A DNA stretch of 62,703 bases from Alphaproteobacteria bacterium (GTDB lineage Bacteria; Pseudomonadota; Alphaproteobacteria; Rhizobiales; Beijerinckiaceae), in the NCBI GenBank assembly GCA_016869435.1, contig VGEB01000005.1:1-62703 (forward strand). Reading direction: 5' to 3'. Within the stretch, counting starts at the first letter, position 1; each line of letters starts with the position of its first letter. Positions 9,926 through 19,142 of the stretch are shown here, piece after piece. The position numbers were made by a program, and so were the translations under genes. The notes beneath the pieces were generated by a model. That model was not told the DNA's origin, searched no databases, and saw only the letters and a list, made by a program, of their open reading frames with translations.

Positions 9926-10139
9926 CGTCGTGAAAACCGCCTCGGGCGACGCGCGGCGGGAGCCGGCGGGTCCGCGCTGATTAGAGGATTTGAGGAAAGA
10001 GCGCCAATCGCGCCGCTCCGGACCTGCGCGAACCATCAGCTCCAAGCGCAAGCCGGGCCGGCAATTCGAATGGCGGTCAAGAAACGCATCCGCTCCTCAA
10101 TAGCAGCGCAAGCCAGACTGGAAAAGGCTCGGCCGCGAC

Positions 10140-10412
10140 TTAGCGCGGCCGCCTCAATCCCAGCAGTCCGGCAAGATAGGCGAAGCCGCCCGCCACGACG
10201 GCGATGAGCAGCAGCACCAGAAATGCGCCTGAAAGCAGCGTGAACCCAATAAACAGAAACAGCAGCAGCGCCGCGGTGACAATGAGGCTCTGAAACGGCG
10301 ATAGCTTGACGACCCTGACTCTGCCGGCGCCGGTCGCGACCCAGATGCGAGAAGCGTCCGTCTCCTCGCCCGGCAAGATGATTTCGACCCGTCCCTTGGG
10401 CTCTTCGTTCAT
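10140..10412 (-). CDS. Small two-segment membrane protein, unknown function
   Basis: A 90-residue protein with a soluble N-terminus (NEEPKGRVEIILPGEETDASRIWVATG) and two adjacent hydrophobic segments at about residues 40-82, ending in RRPR. The ATG has GGAGGGAAG-type purines upstream (complement of the CTTCCCTCC at 10420). It lies between ribF and ileS on the same strand. I do not recognise the family; the N-terminal part has an exported-domain look but no signal peptide. Confidence 0.75.
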   Translation of the reverse strand: MNEEPKGRVEIILPGEETDASRIWVATGAGRVRVVKLSPFQSLIVTAALLLFLFIGFTLLSGAFLVLLLIAVVAGGFAYLAGLLGLRRPR

Positions 10413-10476
10413 GGCGCTTCCCTCCTGTCGAGGATGATGTCTTCAAGCTAGATCGGCCGCCGATTATGGCAACAGA

Positions 10477-11448
10477 TCATGAGCTCGACCCTGCCGCGCC
10501 GCATACGGCCAATATTTTGCGCGCCTCCTCCGCGTCGACGCGCATTCGTTCGACGAGCGCGTCGACGCTGTCGAATTTCGCTTCGCCCCTTATGAAGCCA
10601 TAAAAGGCGACTTCGACTTCCTTGCCGTAGAGATCGCCGTCGAAATCGAAGACGAAAACTTCTAGGAGCGGCGCGCCATTGTCAAAGGTCGGCCGTCGGC
10701 CGAAGCTCGCGACGCCCTGACGCAGCTTCCCGTCGACTTCGATCGTCACGGCGTAGATGCCATGCTTAAGGCGATTGGCGGGATCGAGCGCGATATTGGC
10801 GGTGGGAAAGCCGAGCGAGCGCCCGCGCTTGTCGCCGTGACGCACGACGCCGCGAATGAAATAGGGGTGGCCGAGAAGGCGTCGCGCCAATGCCGCGTCG
10901 CCGCGCTCAAGCGCTTCGCGCGTCGCCGTCGAGGAGACAGCGTCGAGGCTGCCCTCTTCGTCCTGGGTGATGCGGTCAACGATCTCGACGATCATTCCGA
11001 GCCTCTCGCCTTCGGCGCGCAGGAATTCCGGCCCGCCCTCGCGGCCCATCCCGAAACGAAAATCATAGCCGGCGACGACGGCCGACAGCCGCAGGCGCTT
11101 GTGCAATATGTCTTCGGTGAAGACGCGCGCCGGGCTTTGCGCGAAATCCTTGTCGAAGGTCAGCACGATCATGCCGTCGAGCCCCAGTCGCGCCGCCTGC
11201 GCCGCTTTTGCGTCGGGCGGCGTCAATCGAAAAATCACCGTTCGCCCGGCGAAAAAATCCGCCGGATGAGGCTCGAAGGTCAAAAGAACGCAAGGGCGCA
11301 AAAGTCGCGCGGCGAGCGCCTGGGCGCGGGCGATGACGCCGCGGTGGCCCCTGTGGAGCCCGTCGAAATTGCCGATCGCCGCGACGGCGCCTTCGAGGCC
11401 CGGCGGCGGCGCCTGCGGATCGCGCGCGACGATGAAGAACGCGGACAA
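10477..11448 (-). CDS. ribF: Bifunctional riboflavin kinase/FAD synthetase
   Basis: Converts riboflavin to FMN and then FAD. The adenylyltransferase half carries AIGNFDGLHRGHRGVIARA and LTFEPHPADFF, then the VVAGYDFRFGMGREGG and SSTATREALERGD segments; the C-terminal kinase half has GRSLGFPTANIAL and the KHGIYAVTIEVDG / RPTFDNGAPLLEVFVFDFDGDLYG segments. No ATG fits: the best start is the TTG at 11448 (324 residues, usual family length), just after the stop of the upstream maoC-like gene at 11465. Upstream extension of the open frame reads through the maoC gene in another frame and is not credible. Confidence 0.93.
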   Translation of the reverse strand: MSAFFIVARDPQAPPPGLEGAVAAIGNFDGLHRGHRGVIARAQALAARLLRPCVLLTFEPHPADFFAGRTVIFRLTPPDAKAAQAARLGLDGMIVLTFDKDFAQSPARVFTEDILHKRLRLSAVVAGYDFRFGMGREGGPEFLRAEGERLGMIVEIVDRITQDEEGSLDAVSSTATREALERGDAALARRLLGHPYFIRGVVRHGDKRGRSLGFPTANIALDPANRLKHGIYAVTIEVDGKLRQGVASFGRRPTFDNGAPLLEVFVFDFDGDLYGKEVEVAFYGFIRGEAKFDSVDALVERMRVDAEEARKILAVCGAAGSSS

Positions 11449-11464
11449 GGCGCGGGCCGGATGT

Positions 11465-11950
11465 TCAAGCGGAGGCCGGCTTCTCCTCCAACTGCGCTGG
11501 CGCCGCAACGCGGACGACCTGTTCGCGGCTCGGCACCATGACGAAAGCCTCGCCGTCGAGCACGACCTTGCCGTCGACGAGACATTCGCATTTGAGCTTG
11601 GCGCGTCGACCCTTTTCAATCAGCTCGACGACCTCGACGATGACGGTGATGACGTCGCCGATTTTCACCGGGGCGCGGAAGTTCAGGGTCTGCGACAGAT
11701 AGACGGCGCCGGGGCCGGGCAGATACATGCCGATGACCGTCGAAATCAGCGAGGCCGTGTAGAGGCCGTGAACGATGCGCTCGCCGAAGCGCGTCTTCGA
11801 CGCGAAGTGATCGGAGAGGTGAATCGGATTGCGGTCGCCGGAAAGATCGGCGAAGGCGATCACGTCGTCGTCCATCACCGCCTTCATCAGCGTCTCGCGC
11901 ATGCCGACGCTCAGATCTTCGAAGTAATAGATTTTGAACGGCGTCGACAT
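11465..11950 (-). CDS. MaoC-family dehydratase (hot-dog fold)
   Basis: A 161-residue R-hydratase-like protein: FEDLSVGMRETLMKAVMDDDVIAFADLSGDRNPIHLS contains the catalytic Asp/His pair (D..NPIHL), followed by GERIVHGLYTASLIS and the LNFRAPVKIGD(V)ITV strand. These enzymes hydrate trans-2-enoyl-CoA to R-3-hydroxyacyl-CoA, supplying polyhydroxyalkanoate or fatty acid pathways. Start at ATG 11950 (MSTPFKIYYFEDL) matches family length. It sits between the HAD phosphatase and ribF genes with small gaps, as part of one minus-strand run from carbonic anhydrase to ribF. Confidence 0.9.
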   Translation of the reverse strand: MSTPFKIYYFEDLSVGMRETLMKAVMDDDVIAFADLSGDRNPIHLSDHFASKTRFGERIVHGLYTASLISTVIGMYLPGPGAVYLSQTLNFRAPVKIGDVITVIVEVVELIEKGRRAKLKCECLVDGKVVLDGEAFVMVPSREQVVRVAAPAQLEEKPASA

Positions 11951-12011
11951 CGGAGGCACCGGAGTTGCGTTGCTGAGCGTAGCCGCAGGAGAGAGGCCCG
12001 CGCAGTCCCTT

Positions 12012-12905
12012 TTACCAGAAAAGCTCGCGAGCCAAAGCCTTTGGACGCGCGCCGGCGCGCGCAAAGAGCGATTCCAGCGCCGCTTCGTCGAGCGCGCCGC
12101 CTTCCGCCTGCAGCTCTTCACGATGCACCCCATGCATGATGAAGAGCAAATCGAGCCCGGCGCGGCCAGCGCCGGCGAGATCGGTGAAGGCGCCGTCGCC
12201 GATCGCCAATATGCGCGATATGTCGAGATCGCCGCGCAGATTTCTCAGCCGCTCTCTGGCTGCGGCGTAGATCGGCGCATGGGGCTTGCCGAAGGTCAGG
12301 ACGCGGCCGCCCATCGCCTTATAACGCTCGGCCAGGGCGCCGGCGCAGTAGACGAGATCATTGCCGATCGCGACGACGATGTCCGGATTGGCGCACAGCA
12401 TCGTCAGGTCGCGCGCTTTCAGCGTCGCCAATTGTTCGTCGTAGTCCGCAGGCGTTTCGTTGCGGTCGTTGAAGAGGCCGGTGCAGACGACATAATCTGC
12501 AGCTTCCGGTCCGACGCGCATCACCGGCGCGCCGAGACGACGCGCCGCCTCGCGGAACAGACCGTCGTCGCGCGCCGGCCCAAGGTGATAGACCGCCTGC
12601 CCGTCGCGCGCGATGATTTCGCGCAGCGCAAGCTCCCCCGCCGACACCAGATCGTCGAAGCAATCCTGCGGAACGCCGAGGCCCAAGAGCTGGCGGCGGA
12701 CCTCATCGTCGGGGCGCGACGCGTTGGTGATGAGCACGACCGCGCCGCCCTTGGCGCGGAAGCGCCTGAGCGCCTCGGCCGCTTCCGGAAAATGGCGCCT
12801 TCCGTCGATCAGCACGCCCCAGCCATCGCATAAAATGGCGTCATAGCCGTCAGCGATGTCGCGTAGACCGGCGATGAGGGAAACGCGGCTTGAGTCGGCC
12901 GTCAA
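12012..12905 (-). CDS. HAD-superfamily phosphatase (TIGR01459-like)
   Basis: A 297-residue type IIA HAD hydrolase. Motif I is ILCDGWGVLIDG (nucleophile Asp near residue 28), motif II VVLITNASRP, and the C-terminal motifs GKPHAPIYAAARERL and ILAIGDGAFTDLAGAGRAGLD give the catalytic Lys and Mg-binding acidic pair. The likely start is a TTG whose last bases overlap the carbonic anhydrase stop (TTGA), with GAGGCG just upstream, pointing to translational coupling. The family is found in many alphaproteobacteria next to ribF and maoC-like genes; the substrate is not known. Confidence 0.85.
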   Translation of the reverse strand: MTADSSRVSLIAGLRDIADGYDAILCDGWGVLIDGRRHFPEAAEALRRFRAKGGAVVLITNASRPDDEVRRQLLGLGVPQDCFDDLVSAGELALREIIARDGQAVYHLGPARDDGLFREAARRLGAPVMRVGPEAADYVVCTGLFNDRNETPADYDEQLATLKARDLTMLCANPDIVVAIGNDLVYCAGALAERYKAMGGRVLTFGKPHAPIYAAARERLRNLRGDLDISRILAIGDGAFTDLAGAGRAGLDLLFIMHGVHREELQAEGGALDEAALESLFARAGARPKALARELFW

Positions 12906-13618
12906 AAGCGCGCCTCGGCGAAAGCGGCCGCATAGGCCTTTTCGCAAACCGGATTGAACGCGCCGGTCGATTCATCGAGCAAGAACAGGCGCCCATCCAT
13001 GATCCGGAAGAGCGCGCCGTGCAGCCGCAGGTGCCGGTGATGTTCGAGCACCTGAATCATCGGGAAGGAGCGCAGATTGCGCAGCGTCTGTTTCACCGCC
13101 TCGAATTCGAGCCGCTCCACATAGCGCCCATCCTTTGGATTGGGCGGAACGCCCAGGCGATCCGCGGCCGGGCCAAGCATCTTGATCCAGTCGCCGATGA
13201 AATCGCTATGGCTCAGCCGCGGCGCATGGGGGTCCGCCGCGATTTCGGCATAGGCGCGAACGCCGCCGCACTGGCCATGGCCGAGCACGACGATATCGGA
13301 AACCTTCAAGGCCATGACGGCGTATTCGAGCGCCGCCGATGCGCCGTGATAATGATCGTCAGGCTCGTAAGGCGGCACGAGCGCCGCGACGTTCCGCAAG
13401 ACGAAAAGTTCGCCGGGGCCGGCGGTGAAAATCGCCTCCGGCGCGACCCGGGAGTCGCAACAGCTGATGACCATGGTTTTGGGCTTCTGGCCCTTGACCG
13501 ACAATTCCTCGAAGCGGTCGTGGTCGGCGAGGAAACGCCCGCCAAGGAAGGATTTGTAGCCCTCCATCAGCGCTTCCGGCAGACCAGTCGCGCCGGACGA
13601 AGGCTCGTGATCCGCCAT
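12902..13618 (-). CDS. Beta-class carbonic anhydrase
   Basis: Interconverts CO2 and bicarbonate with a zinc held by two Cys and one His. The 238-residue protein shows the zinc motif ISCCDSRVAP (Cys-x-Asp-x-Arg) near residue 52 and GHGQCGGVRAY (His and second Cys) near 112-117, plus FVLRNVAALVPPYE and the AALEYAVMALKVSDIVVLGHG core. AAGGAAAAG precedes the ATG. First gene of the carbonic anhydrase - HAD - maoC - ribF run; it overlaps the HAD gene by four bases. Confidence 0.95.
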   Translation of the reverse strand: MADHEPSSGATGLPEALMEGYKSFLGGRFLADHDRFEELSVKGQKPKTMVISCCDSRVAPEAIFTAGPGELFVLRNVAALVPPYEPDDHYHGASAALEYAVMALKVSDIVVLGHGQCGGVRAYAEIAADPHAPRLSHSDFIGDWIKMLGPAADRLGVPPNPKDGRYVERLEFEAVKQTLRNLRSFPMIQVLEHHRHLRLHGALFRIMDGRLFLLDESTGAFNPVCEKAYAAAFAEARF

Positions 13619-13765
13619 TTAACTTTTCCTTCCTGCGCCTCAACCAGCTTCGCCTTGTCCAGGCGGATGGCGGACCCCGCGGTTATTGTGTAGATCACGC
13701 GGCGGGGTCAAGAGAGCCGAGCGACGGGCCAGGAGAGGCAAATCGTCTCGACGTTGGAGTTTTGA

Positions 13766-14635
13766 ATGATTTCGCGACTGAAGCGCAGCGTGCTGGCCAT
13801 GCCGGGCTCGAACGCCCGGGCGCTGGAGAAAGGAAAGACGCTCGCGGCCGACGTCCTGATGTTCGAACTCGAAGACGGCGTGGCTGAACCCGCCAAGGCG
13901 ACCGCGCGCGAACAGGTCGCGGCGGCGGTCGCAGGGGGCGGCTATGGCGCGCGCCAGCTTGTCGTGCGCGTCAACGCCCGCGGCTCCGAATGGTACAAGC
14001 CCGACGTCGCGACAATCGCGCCGCTCGGGCCGGACGCCATCCTCATTCCCAAGGTCAATTCGCGCGACGAGATTCTGAAGGCGGCCGCGGATATCGTCGC
14101 CGCCGGCGCGCCGCGCAAAACGCGGCTTTGGGCGATGATCGAGACCGCGCGGGCGGTTCTCGACATCGAAAAGATCGCGAGCGCCGCCGACGATCCCGCC
14201 TCGCGCCTCGAAGTTCTGATCCTCGGACCCAACGACATCGCCAAATCCACACGGGCGCGATTGACGCCGGGACGGCAGTCGCTGCTGTCCTGGCTTTCGG
14301 CCGGCGTGCTTGCGGCGCGGGTCCACAACATCGAGATCATCGACGGCATCTACAACGACTTCAACGACCTCGACGGGCTGCGACGCGAGGCGGAGCAGGG
14401 CCGCGACTTCGGCTTCGACGGGAAAATGCTCATTCATCCGAGCCAGATCGGACCGGTGAACGAAATTTTCGCGCCGAGCGACGAGGAGGTGGATTTCGCG
14501 CGCCGGATCATCGCCGTGTTTGACGAGCCGGAAAACGCCGACAAGGGCGTGGTGCAGATCGACGGAAAAATGGTCGAGCGTCTGCATCTCGACATCGCGA
14601 GGCGCACATTGCAGCTTGTCGAGGCGGCGGGCTGA
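13766..14635 (+). CDS. HpcH/HpaI aldolase, CitE-like (CoA-ester lyase family)
   Basis: A 289-residue TIM-barrel lyase of the citrate lyase beta/malyl-CoA lyase superfamily. Visible are RSVLAMPGSNARALEKG (CoA-binding start), the metal site ADVLMFELEDGVA, ILIPKVNSRDEI, LWAMIETARAVLDI with the second metal ligand Glu, LEVLILGPNDIAKSTR and the late GFDGKMLIHPSQI. GGAG lies eight bases before the ATG. It could be a malyl-CoA, citramalyl-CoA or similar lyase; the sequence alone does not decide. It is the first plus-strand gene after the carbonic anhydrase run and is not clearly in an operon with the next gene, 68 bases on. Confidence 0.88.
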   Translation: MISRLKRSVLAMPGSNARALEKGKTLAADVLMFELEDGVAEPAKATAREQVAAAVAGGGYGARQLVVRVNARGSEWYKPDVATIAPLGPDAILIPKVNSRDEILKAAADIVAAGAPRKTRLWAMIETARAVLDIEKIASAADDPASRLEVLILGPNDIAKSTRARLTPGRQSLLSWLSAGVLAARVHNIEIIDGIYNDFNDLDGLRREAEQGRDFGFDGKMLIHPSQIGPVNEIFAPSDEEVDFARRIIAVFDEPENADKGVVQIDGKMVERLHLDIARRTLQLVEAAG

Positions 14636-14703
14636 CGCGACCGCCTGTTTTGCGGGCGCCGAATCCATCAACTATAAGAGGCCGGGAGAGTAAGGATTAG
14701 CCG

Positions 14704-16032
14704 ATGGTCTCGCCGATCGACGAAGAATCAAACCGCATAGACCCTTCCGAAGCGCCGCGCGAATCTGCGGAGCAGCCCCCTCAACCGCTTCCCCCCGTCA
14801 AACGCAAGCGTCGCTCCTTTTTCGCTTCGCTGTTGTCGACGCTGCTGCTTCTTCTGCTCCTGGCAGGCGCCGCCCTCTATGCGGCGATCGCTTTCAAGGA
14901 CAAGGACGAGCGTCTGAAGGTCGTCGCCGACTACGCGGAGCCATATGTCGATCAGGCGAGCGGCGCTTTCGACGAGGCGAAGAATCAGATCAGCGCGCTC
15001 CTCGGCGAGAAAGCGCCGAAGCAAACGGCTGTGGCCCCACAAGAGGCCCCGCCCGCCCGGCCGCTCGAGCCCGCCCAAATAACCCCGCCGCAACCCGCCG
15101 AAACGGCGACGCAACCGGCGCCGAACGAGCGGCGCCCGGAGCCGATCGCGAACGCCGCCGTCGAAGCCCAGAACGCAGCGATCGAGTCGCAAAAAGCGGC
15201 CGTCGCGGCGTTGCAGAGCCGCGTCGATTCAGCCGAAGCATTGGCGCAGCGAGCCTTACGCGCCGCCGAGGCTGCGGAGGGCGCCGCCAGCGCAGCCCGC
15301 GCGACCGCGGAAGCGGCTGAGAAGGCGCGTCCGGCGGCCGCTCCTTCGGGGAGCGGCGAGGGCGCCACGCTCTCCGCCAATGATCAGCTGACCGCGCTCG
15401 AGGGCCGCATCGACGAACTCGGCAATGAGATTAAGGCGCTGCGAGAGCGCCTTGAGTCTCCGAAAAGCGAAACGCGCGCGGCGCCGGAGGCTTCAGCGGC
15501 CAAGACGCCGGAGGGGCCTGCCGCCCGGGTCGTCGTCGCCTATGCGCTTCAGCGCGAGCTTGATGCGGGCCGGCCCTATGCGGTCGAGGCGAAGGCGATG
15601 ACGCGGCTCGGCGCCGATCCCGCAGCGCTGGCGGCTCTTTCGCCCTTCGCCGAAAAAGGCGCGCCGACCGCGGCGCAGCTGAAAGCCGACTTCGCGCCCG
15701 CCGCCAAGCGCATTCGCGCTCTTGAGAATGCTTCCGGCGACCTCACAGAGCATTTGATGAAGGGCGCGAGCAAACTCGTGCGCGTTCGTCCATCGGGTCA
15801 GGCGCCAATGACCGAGGCCCAGACAGTCGAAGAAAAGGTCGCTCACATTGAAGCGGCGCTTACTCATGGCGACCTTGCTCAGGCCGCCGGATTTCTCGCT
15901 GCGCTCCCGGACGCGGCGCAGAACGAGGCCAAGGACTTCGGCGCCGCGCTGCGCGCGCGCATCGATGCGGCGCGGGCGGCTGAAGATCTCTTGCATGGCG
16001 CGATCGCCGCGCTCGTCGCAACGAAGGAATGA
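14704..16032 (+). CDS. Mic60/mitofilin-like inner membrane protein
   Basis: A 442-residue protein with a proline-rich cytoplasmic N-terminus, one membrane segment (FFASLLSTLLLLLLLAGAAL, about residues 39-58), a long Ala/Glu-rich periplasmic coiled coil (about 140-260) and a C-terminal mitofilin-like domain (LQRELDAGRPYAVEAKAM, later LAALPDAAQNEAKDFGAAL). Alphaproteobacterial Mic60 is the ancestor of the mitochondrial cristae junction protein and shapes intracytoplasmic membranes in phototrophs and others. The next gene encodes a HemY-like TPR protein (Orf52 type), which is the usual partner at this locus. The companion hemC and hemD genes normally found upstream are not here; a CitE-like gene is. 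Confidence 0.85.
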   Translation: MVSPIDEESNRIDPSEAPRESAEQPPQPLPPVKRKRRSFFASLLSTLLLLLLLAGAALYAAIAFKDKDERLKVVADYAEPYVDQASGAFDEAKNQISALLGEKAPKQTAVAPQEAPPARPLEPAQITPPQPAETATQPAPNERRPEPIANAAVEAQNAAIESQKAAVAALQSRVDSAEALAQRALRAAEAAEGAASAARATAEAAEKARPAAAPSGSGEGATLSANDQLTALEGRIDELGNEIKALRERLESPKSETRAAPEASAAKTPEGPAARVVVAYALQRELDAGRPYAVEAKAMTRLGADPAALAALSPFAEKGAPTAAQLKADFAPAAKRIRALENASGDLTEHLMKGASKLVRVRPSGQAPMTEAQTVEEKVAHIEAALTHGDLAQAAGFLAALPDAAQNEAKDFGAALRARIDAARAAEDLLHGAIAALVATKE

Positions 16033-16047
16033 GCAGGATCAATCGCC

Positions 16048-17451
16048 ATGCTGTTTCTCTTCTTTTTCATCATTGCGCTGGCGGCGGTCGCTTATGGCCT
16101 CGAATTGCTGATCGAACAGCCCGGTTCGCTCACGCTCGATTTCGCCGGCTATCAATTCGAGGCGTCGATCCCGGTGGCGGTCGCAGGACTGTTGCTCATC
16201 ATCGCCGCGACGATCGTGCTCTGGGCGATCGTCATGGCGGTGCTGCGCATGCCCGGCCGCTGGACAGGCGGCTCGCGGTTGAAACGCCGCGACAAGGGGT
16301 TCGACGCGCTCTCGCAGGGGCTGATCGCGGTCGGCTCCGGCGACGCCGCCCGCGCCCGCAAAGCCGCCCATGTCGCCGAACGGCTGCTGCCGAATGAGCC
16401 GCTCACGCAGTTTCTGAAGGCCCAGGCCGCGCAGCTCGCCGGCGACCGGAGGGTCGCCGAAGAGACATTTCATAAGATGACGCTGAAGCCGGAAACGAAG
16501 CTTCTCGGACTGCGCGGACTGCATATCGAGGCGCGCCGGCGCGAAGACGCCGACGCGGCGCATCATTTCGCCAAGGAGGCGCACGCCATCGCGCCGGTGC
16601 CCTGGGCGGGCGCGGCGATGCTCGAACATCTCGCCGCGCAGGGCGACTGGCAGAAGGCGCGCGAAGCCATCGAAGCCAGCCTTGCCGCCAAGGCGCTCGA
16701 CGCGCAGACGGCCCAGAATCTGCGGGCCGTCGTCGAAACCGCGATGGCGATGGAGAAGGAGCGCGACCATCCGCATGACGCGTTGCATCTCGCGCGCCAG
16801 GCGCTGAAGCGCCGGCCGGGCTTCGCCCCGGCCGCCGTCGCCGCCGTGCGCGTGCTCGCCCGCCACGGCGACCGCAAGCAGGCGCTCAAGCTGATCGAGA
16901 CGGTGTGGGCGACAAAACCTCATCCCGATCTCGGCGCCGCTTATCTCGAGGCGCTCTCGGGCGAACCCAACTCTGCGAAGCTCGCGCGCGTCGAGAAGTT
17001 CGCGCGGATTGCGCCCCATGCGGCGGAGAGCCGGCATCTCGTCGCCGAGGTCGCGCTGTCGAACCGCAATTTCGCCAAGGCCCGTGAGGCGCTCGCGCCG
17101 CTCGTCGCCAGCGGACGGCATCCGACCGCCCACACCTGCCTGTTGATGGCGGAAATCGAAGACGGAGAGCAGGGGCCCTCCGGTCCGGTGCGCGAATGGC
17201 TCGCCCGCGGCTCGCGCGCGCCGCGCGATCCGGTCTGGATCGCCGACGGCGTGGTCTCGAAGACCTGGTTGCCGATGTCGCCGGTCACCGGCAGGCTCGA
17301 CGCCTTCGAATGGAAACCGCCGCCGGATTCAGCGCAGCATTTGACCGAGGAAGGCAAGCCGAATATTCCGGCCGCCTTTTTGACCAGCTCCGCCGAACCC
17401 GTCGCGTTGCCCTCCGCCGATGTCTCACAGGAGTCGGCCGCCGGCGAGTAA
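16048..17451 (+). CDS. HemY-like TPR inner membrane protein
   Basis: A 467-residue protein with two N-terminal membrane segments (residues about 1-20 and 40-65, LLLIIAATIVLWAIVMAV) typical of the HemY N-terminal family, then a series of TPR-like helices (AARKAAHVAERLLPNEPLTQFLKAQ and repeats) and a Pro/Ser-rich tail. It follows the Mic60-like gene by 15 bases. In Alphaproteobacteria this pair is conserved and its product is thought to act with Mic60 on membrane architecture rather than in haem synthesis as the old name suggests. Confidence 0.85.
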   Translation: MLFLFFFIIALAAVAYGLELLIEQPGSLTLDFAGYQFEASIPVAVAGLLLIIAATIVLWAIVMAVLRMPGRWTGGSRLKRRDKGFDALSQGLIAVGSGDAARARKAAHVAERLLPNEPLTQFLKAQAAQLAGDRRVAEETFHKMTLKPETKLLGLRGLHIEARRREDADAAHHFAKEAHAIAPVPWAGAAMLEHLAAQGDWQKAREAIEASLAAKALDAQTAQNLRAVVETAMAMEKERDHPHDALHLARQALKRRPGFAPAAVAAVRVLARHGDRKQALKLIETVWATKPHPDLGAAYLEALSGEPNSAKLARVEKFARIAPHAAESRHLVAEVALSNRNFAKAREALAPLVASGRHPTAHTCLLMAEIEDGEQGPSGPVREWLARGSRAPRDPVWIADGVVSKTWLPMSPVTGRLDAFEWKPPPDSAQHLTEEGKPNIPAAFLTSSAEPVALPSADVSQESAAGE

Positions 17452-17479
17452 GGCCGCGAGATTTCTGGGCGGTAGCGTT

Positions 17480-18025
17480 TTATCGCACGCGGTCGGCCCG
17501 CCGGATGCGCACATAGAGCGCGCCTTCGCCGCCGTGGTGGCGCGCGGCTTCGCCGAAACCCACGACAACGTCGCGCAGGTTCGGCGCTTCGAGCCACATC
17601 GGCACGACGCGGCGCAGCACGCCGCCCTCGTCGCGCGTCAGCCCTTTGCCGGTGACGATAATGGCGACGCGCGCGCCATTCGCCTGACAGCGGCGCAGGA
17701 ACGCGGTCAGGGAGCGCTGCGCCTCGGCCTGTCGCATGCCGTGAAGATCGAGCTTGGCGTCAACCTCAAGCCGCCCACGCTTGAGCTTCGTGAATGTGCG
17801 AGGATCAATGTCGACTGGCCGCGGCGCCGGCTTTGGCGGGGGCGGGCGATCGTGAACGATTGACGCGGACGGCGGCGACGCGCCTGCTTCGACTGAAGCC
17901 GAGGATGGCGCCGGCTTTTGCGAACGCGCGCGGGATGGGCGGACGTCGGCTGTGACCGTCATCCATAGCTCCGCTTCGGCCTGTGACAGCCGGCGGGCGT
18001 ATCGGCGAGAATTTTCCTCGCTCAC
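17480..18025 (-). CDS. Smr-domain protein
   Basis: A 181-residue protein with a basic and proline-rich N-terminal half and a C-terminal Smr domain: LEVDAKLDLHGMRQAEAQ (DLHGxR), VAIIVTGKGLTRD and the late VVVGFGEAARHHGGEGALYVRI (GGEGA). Smr domains act as RNA or DNA endonucleases, for example on stalled ribosome mRNAs. The GTG start overlaps the mltA stop (GTGA) and has GGAGAC upstream, so it is coupled to mltA. The timA-mltA-smr order is common in the group. Confidence 0.9.
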   Translation of the reverse strand: MSEENSRRYARRLSQAEAELWMTVTADVRPSRARSQKPAPSSASVEAGASPPSASIVHDRPPPPKPAPRPVDIDPRTFTKLKRGRLEVDAKLDLHGMRQAEAQRSLTAFLRRCQANGARVAIIVTGKGLTRDEGGVLRRVVPMWLEAPNLRDVVVGFGEAARHHGGEGALYVRIRRADRVR

Positions 18026-19140
18026 GGACCGTCTCCAACATCCTTCGGCAGCAGCACGATCATTTCGGCGCCGTGCCGAATGTCGCCGGCCCGGCGGCCC
18101 GCCGCTTCGCCCGCGCCAAAGAACAGATCGGCCCGCGCAGGCCCAATTATGGCGGATCCCGTGTCCTGCGCGATCATCAGTCGGCGAAATTCCGTTTCGG
18201 CCTCGCTTTGCCAGGGAATGCGCGCCGCAACCCAAAACGGGAGACCGTAGCTCCAGATCGAGCGATCGACGGCGATCGACCGAAAAGGCGTCAGCGGCGC
18301 CCCCTGGCCGCCGATCGGGCCGGTCTTCCGCTCCTCCGATCCATCGATCTCGAAGAATACATAAGAGCGATTTTCCTGCATCAGGCGGCGGCCGGCTTCG
18401 CCAGGCCCCGCCCCAAGCCGCCGCAGCGTCTCCTTCATCAGGTCAAGCGACATATCGGCCGGCTTGACGAGGCCTCGTTCGATCATCAGCCGGCCCACCG
18501 ACGTGTAAGGCCAGCCGTTGCGCCCGCCATAGGTCAGCGCCATGACGCCGCCGCCCGGCAGCCGCAGCCGCGCCGAACCCTGCACCTGGATGAGGAACAA
18601 TTCGACCGCATCGCGAACATAGGCGAGCGGATGCGCGCTGGGCGCTGCGCCTTCCTCTTCGATCGCGCGCCGATCGGGATAGGGCACGAGCGCGCCCTCG
18701 GCCTGGCGTCGCGCGCTGGTCAGTTTCTCTCCGGAAGGAAGGACGAGCGGCGCCTCGTTCAAGGTGACGAGATCGAGCGGGCGCGACAGGACCGCAGCGG
18801 CGAATCCCGGCTCCGGCGCCAGCCTGGCCTCGACCTCGACCTCATAATAGGCGGTGAGGAAGCCCTTTGCCTTGATGAGGTGGGGGCGGAACCAGCTTCG
18901 AAAGAAACGAACGGGATCTTCGACGCCGTCGAGCGCGGCGTGGGCTGTCGCCACGAGCGATTGCGGCGGCGGAACCGCGCCGCGCTGCTCCTGCGCATCG
19001 GCGGCGATGAGTTTCGCTGAACGGCGGAACGCGGCGAACGCCGCAGCAAGATCGTCGGCGGAAAAGCCGTCGATCTCTTCAAAGGCTATTTCTTGCAGCA
19101 GATCGGAAGCGGAAAACTGCGGCGCGTTTTTCCGCGACAT
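18022..19140 (-). CDS. mltA: Membrane-bound lytic murein transglycosylase A
   Basis: Cleaves peptidoglycan glycan strands with formation of 1,6-anhydro-MurNAc ends. The 372-residue protein contains the MltA double-psi barrel (FFRSWFRPHLI, GFLTAYYEVEVEARL, AYVRDAVELFLIQVQGSARLRLPGG, ENRSYVFFE) and the C-terminal 3D domain with catalytic Asp region RRLMIAQDTGSAIIGPARADLFFG. No signal peptide or lipobox is visible at the N-terminus chosen (MSRKNAPQFSAS); this is usual for many alphaproteobacterial members. Overlaps smr downstream and almost abuts timA upstream. Confidence 0.93.
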   Translation of the reverse strand: MSRKNAPQFSASDLLQEIAFEEIDGFSADDLAAAFAAFRRSAKLIAADAQEQRGAVPPPQSLVATAHAALDGVEDPVRFFRSWFRPHLIKAKGFLTAYYEVEVEARLAPEPGFAAAVLSRPLDLVTLNEAPLVLPSGEKLTSARRQAEGALVPYPDRRAIEEEGAAPSAHPLAYVRDAVELFLIQVQGSARLRLPGGGVMALTYGGRNGWPYTSVGRLMIERGLVKPADMSLDLMKETLRRLGAGPGEAGRRLMQENRSYVFFEIDGSEERKTGPIGGQGAPLTPFRSIAVDRSIWSYGLPFWVAARIPWQSEAETEFRRLMIAQDTGSAIIGPARADLFFGAGEAAGRRAGDIRHGAEMIVLLPKDVGDGP

Positions 19141-19142
19141 GC

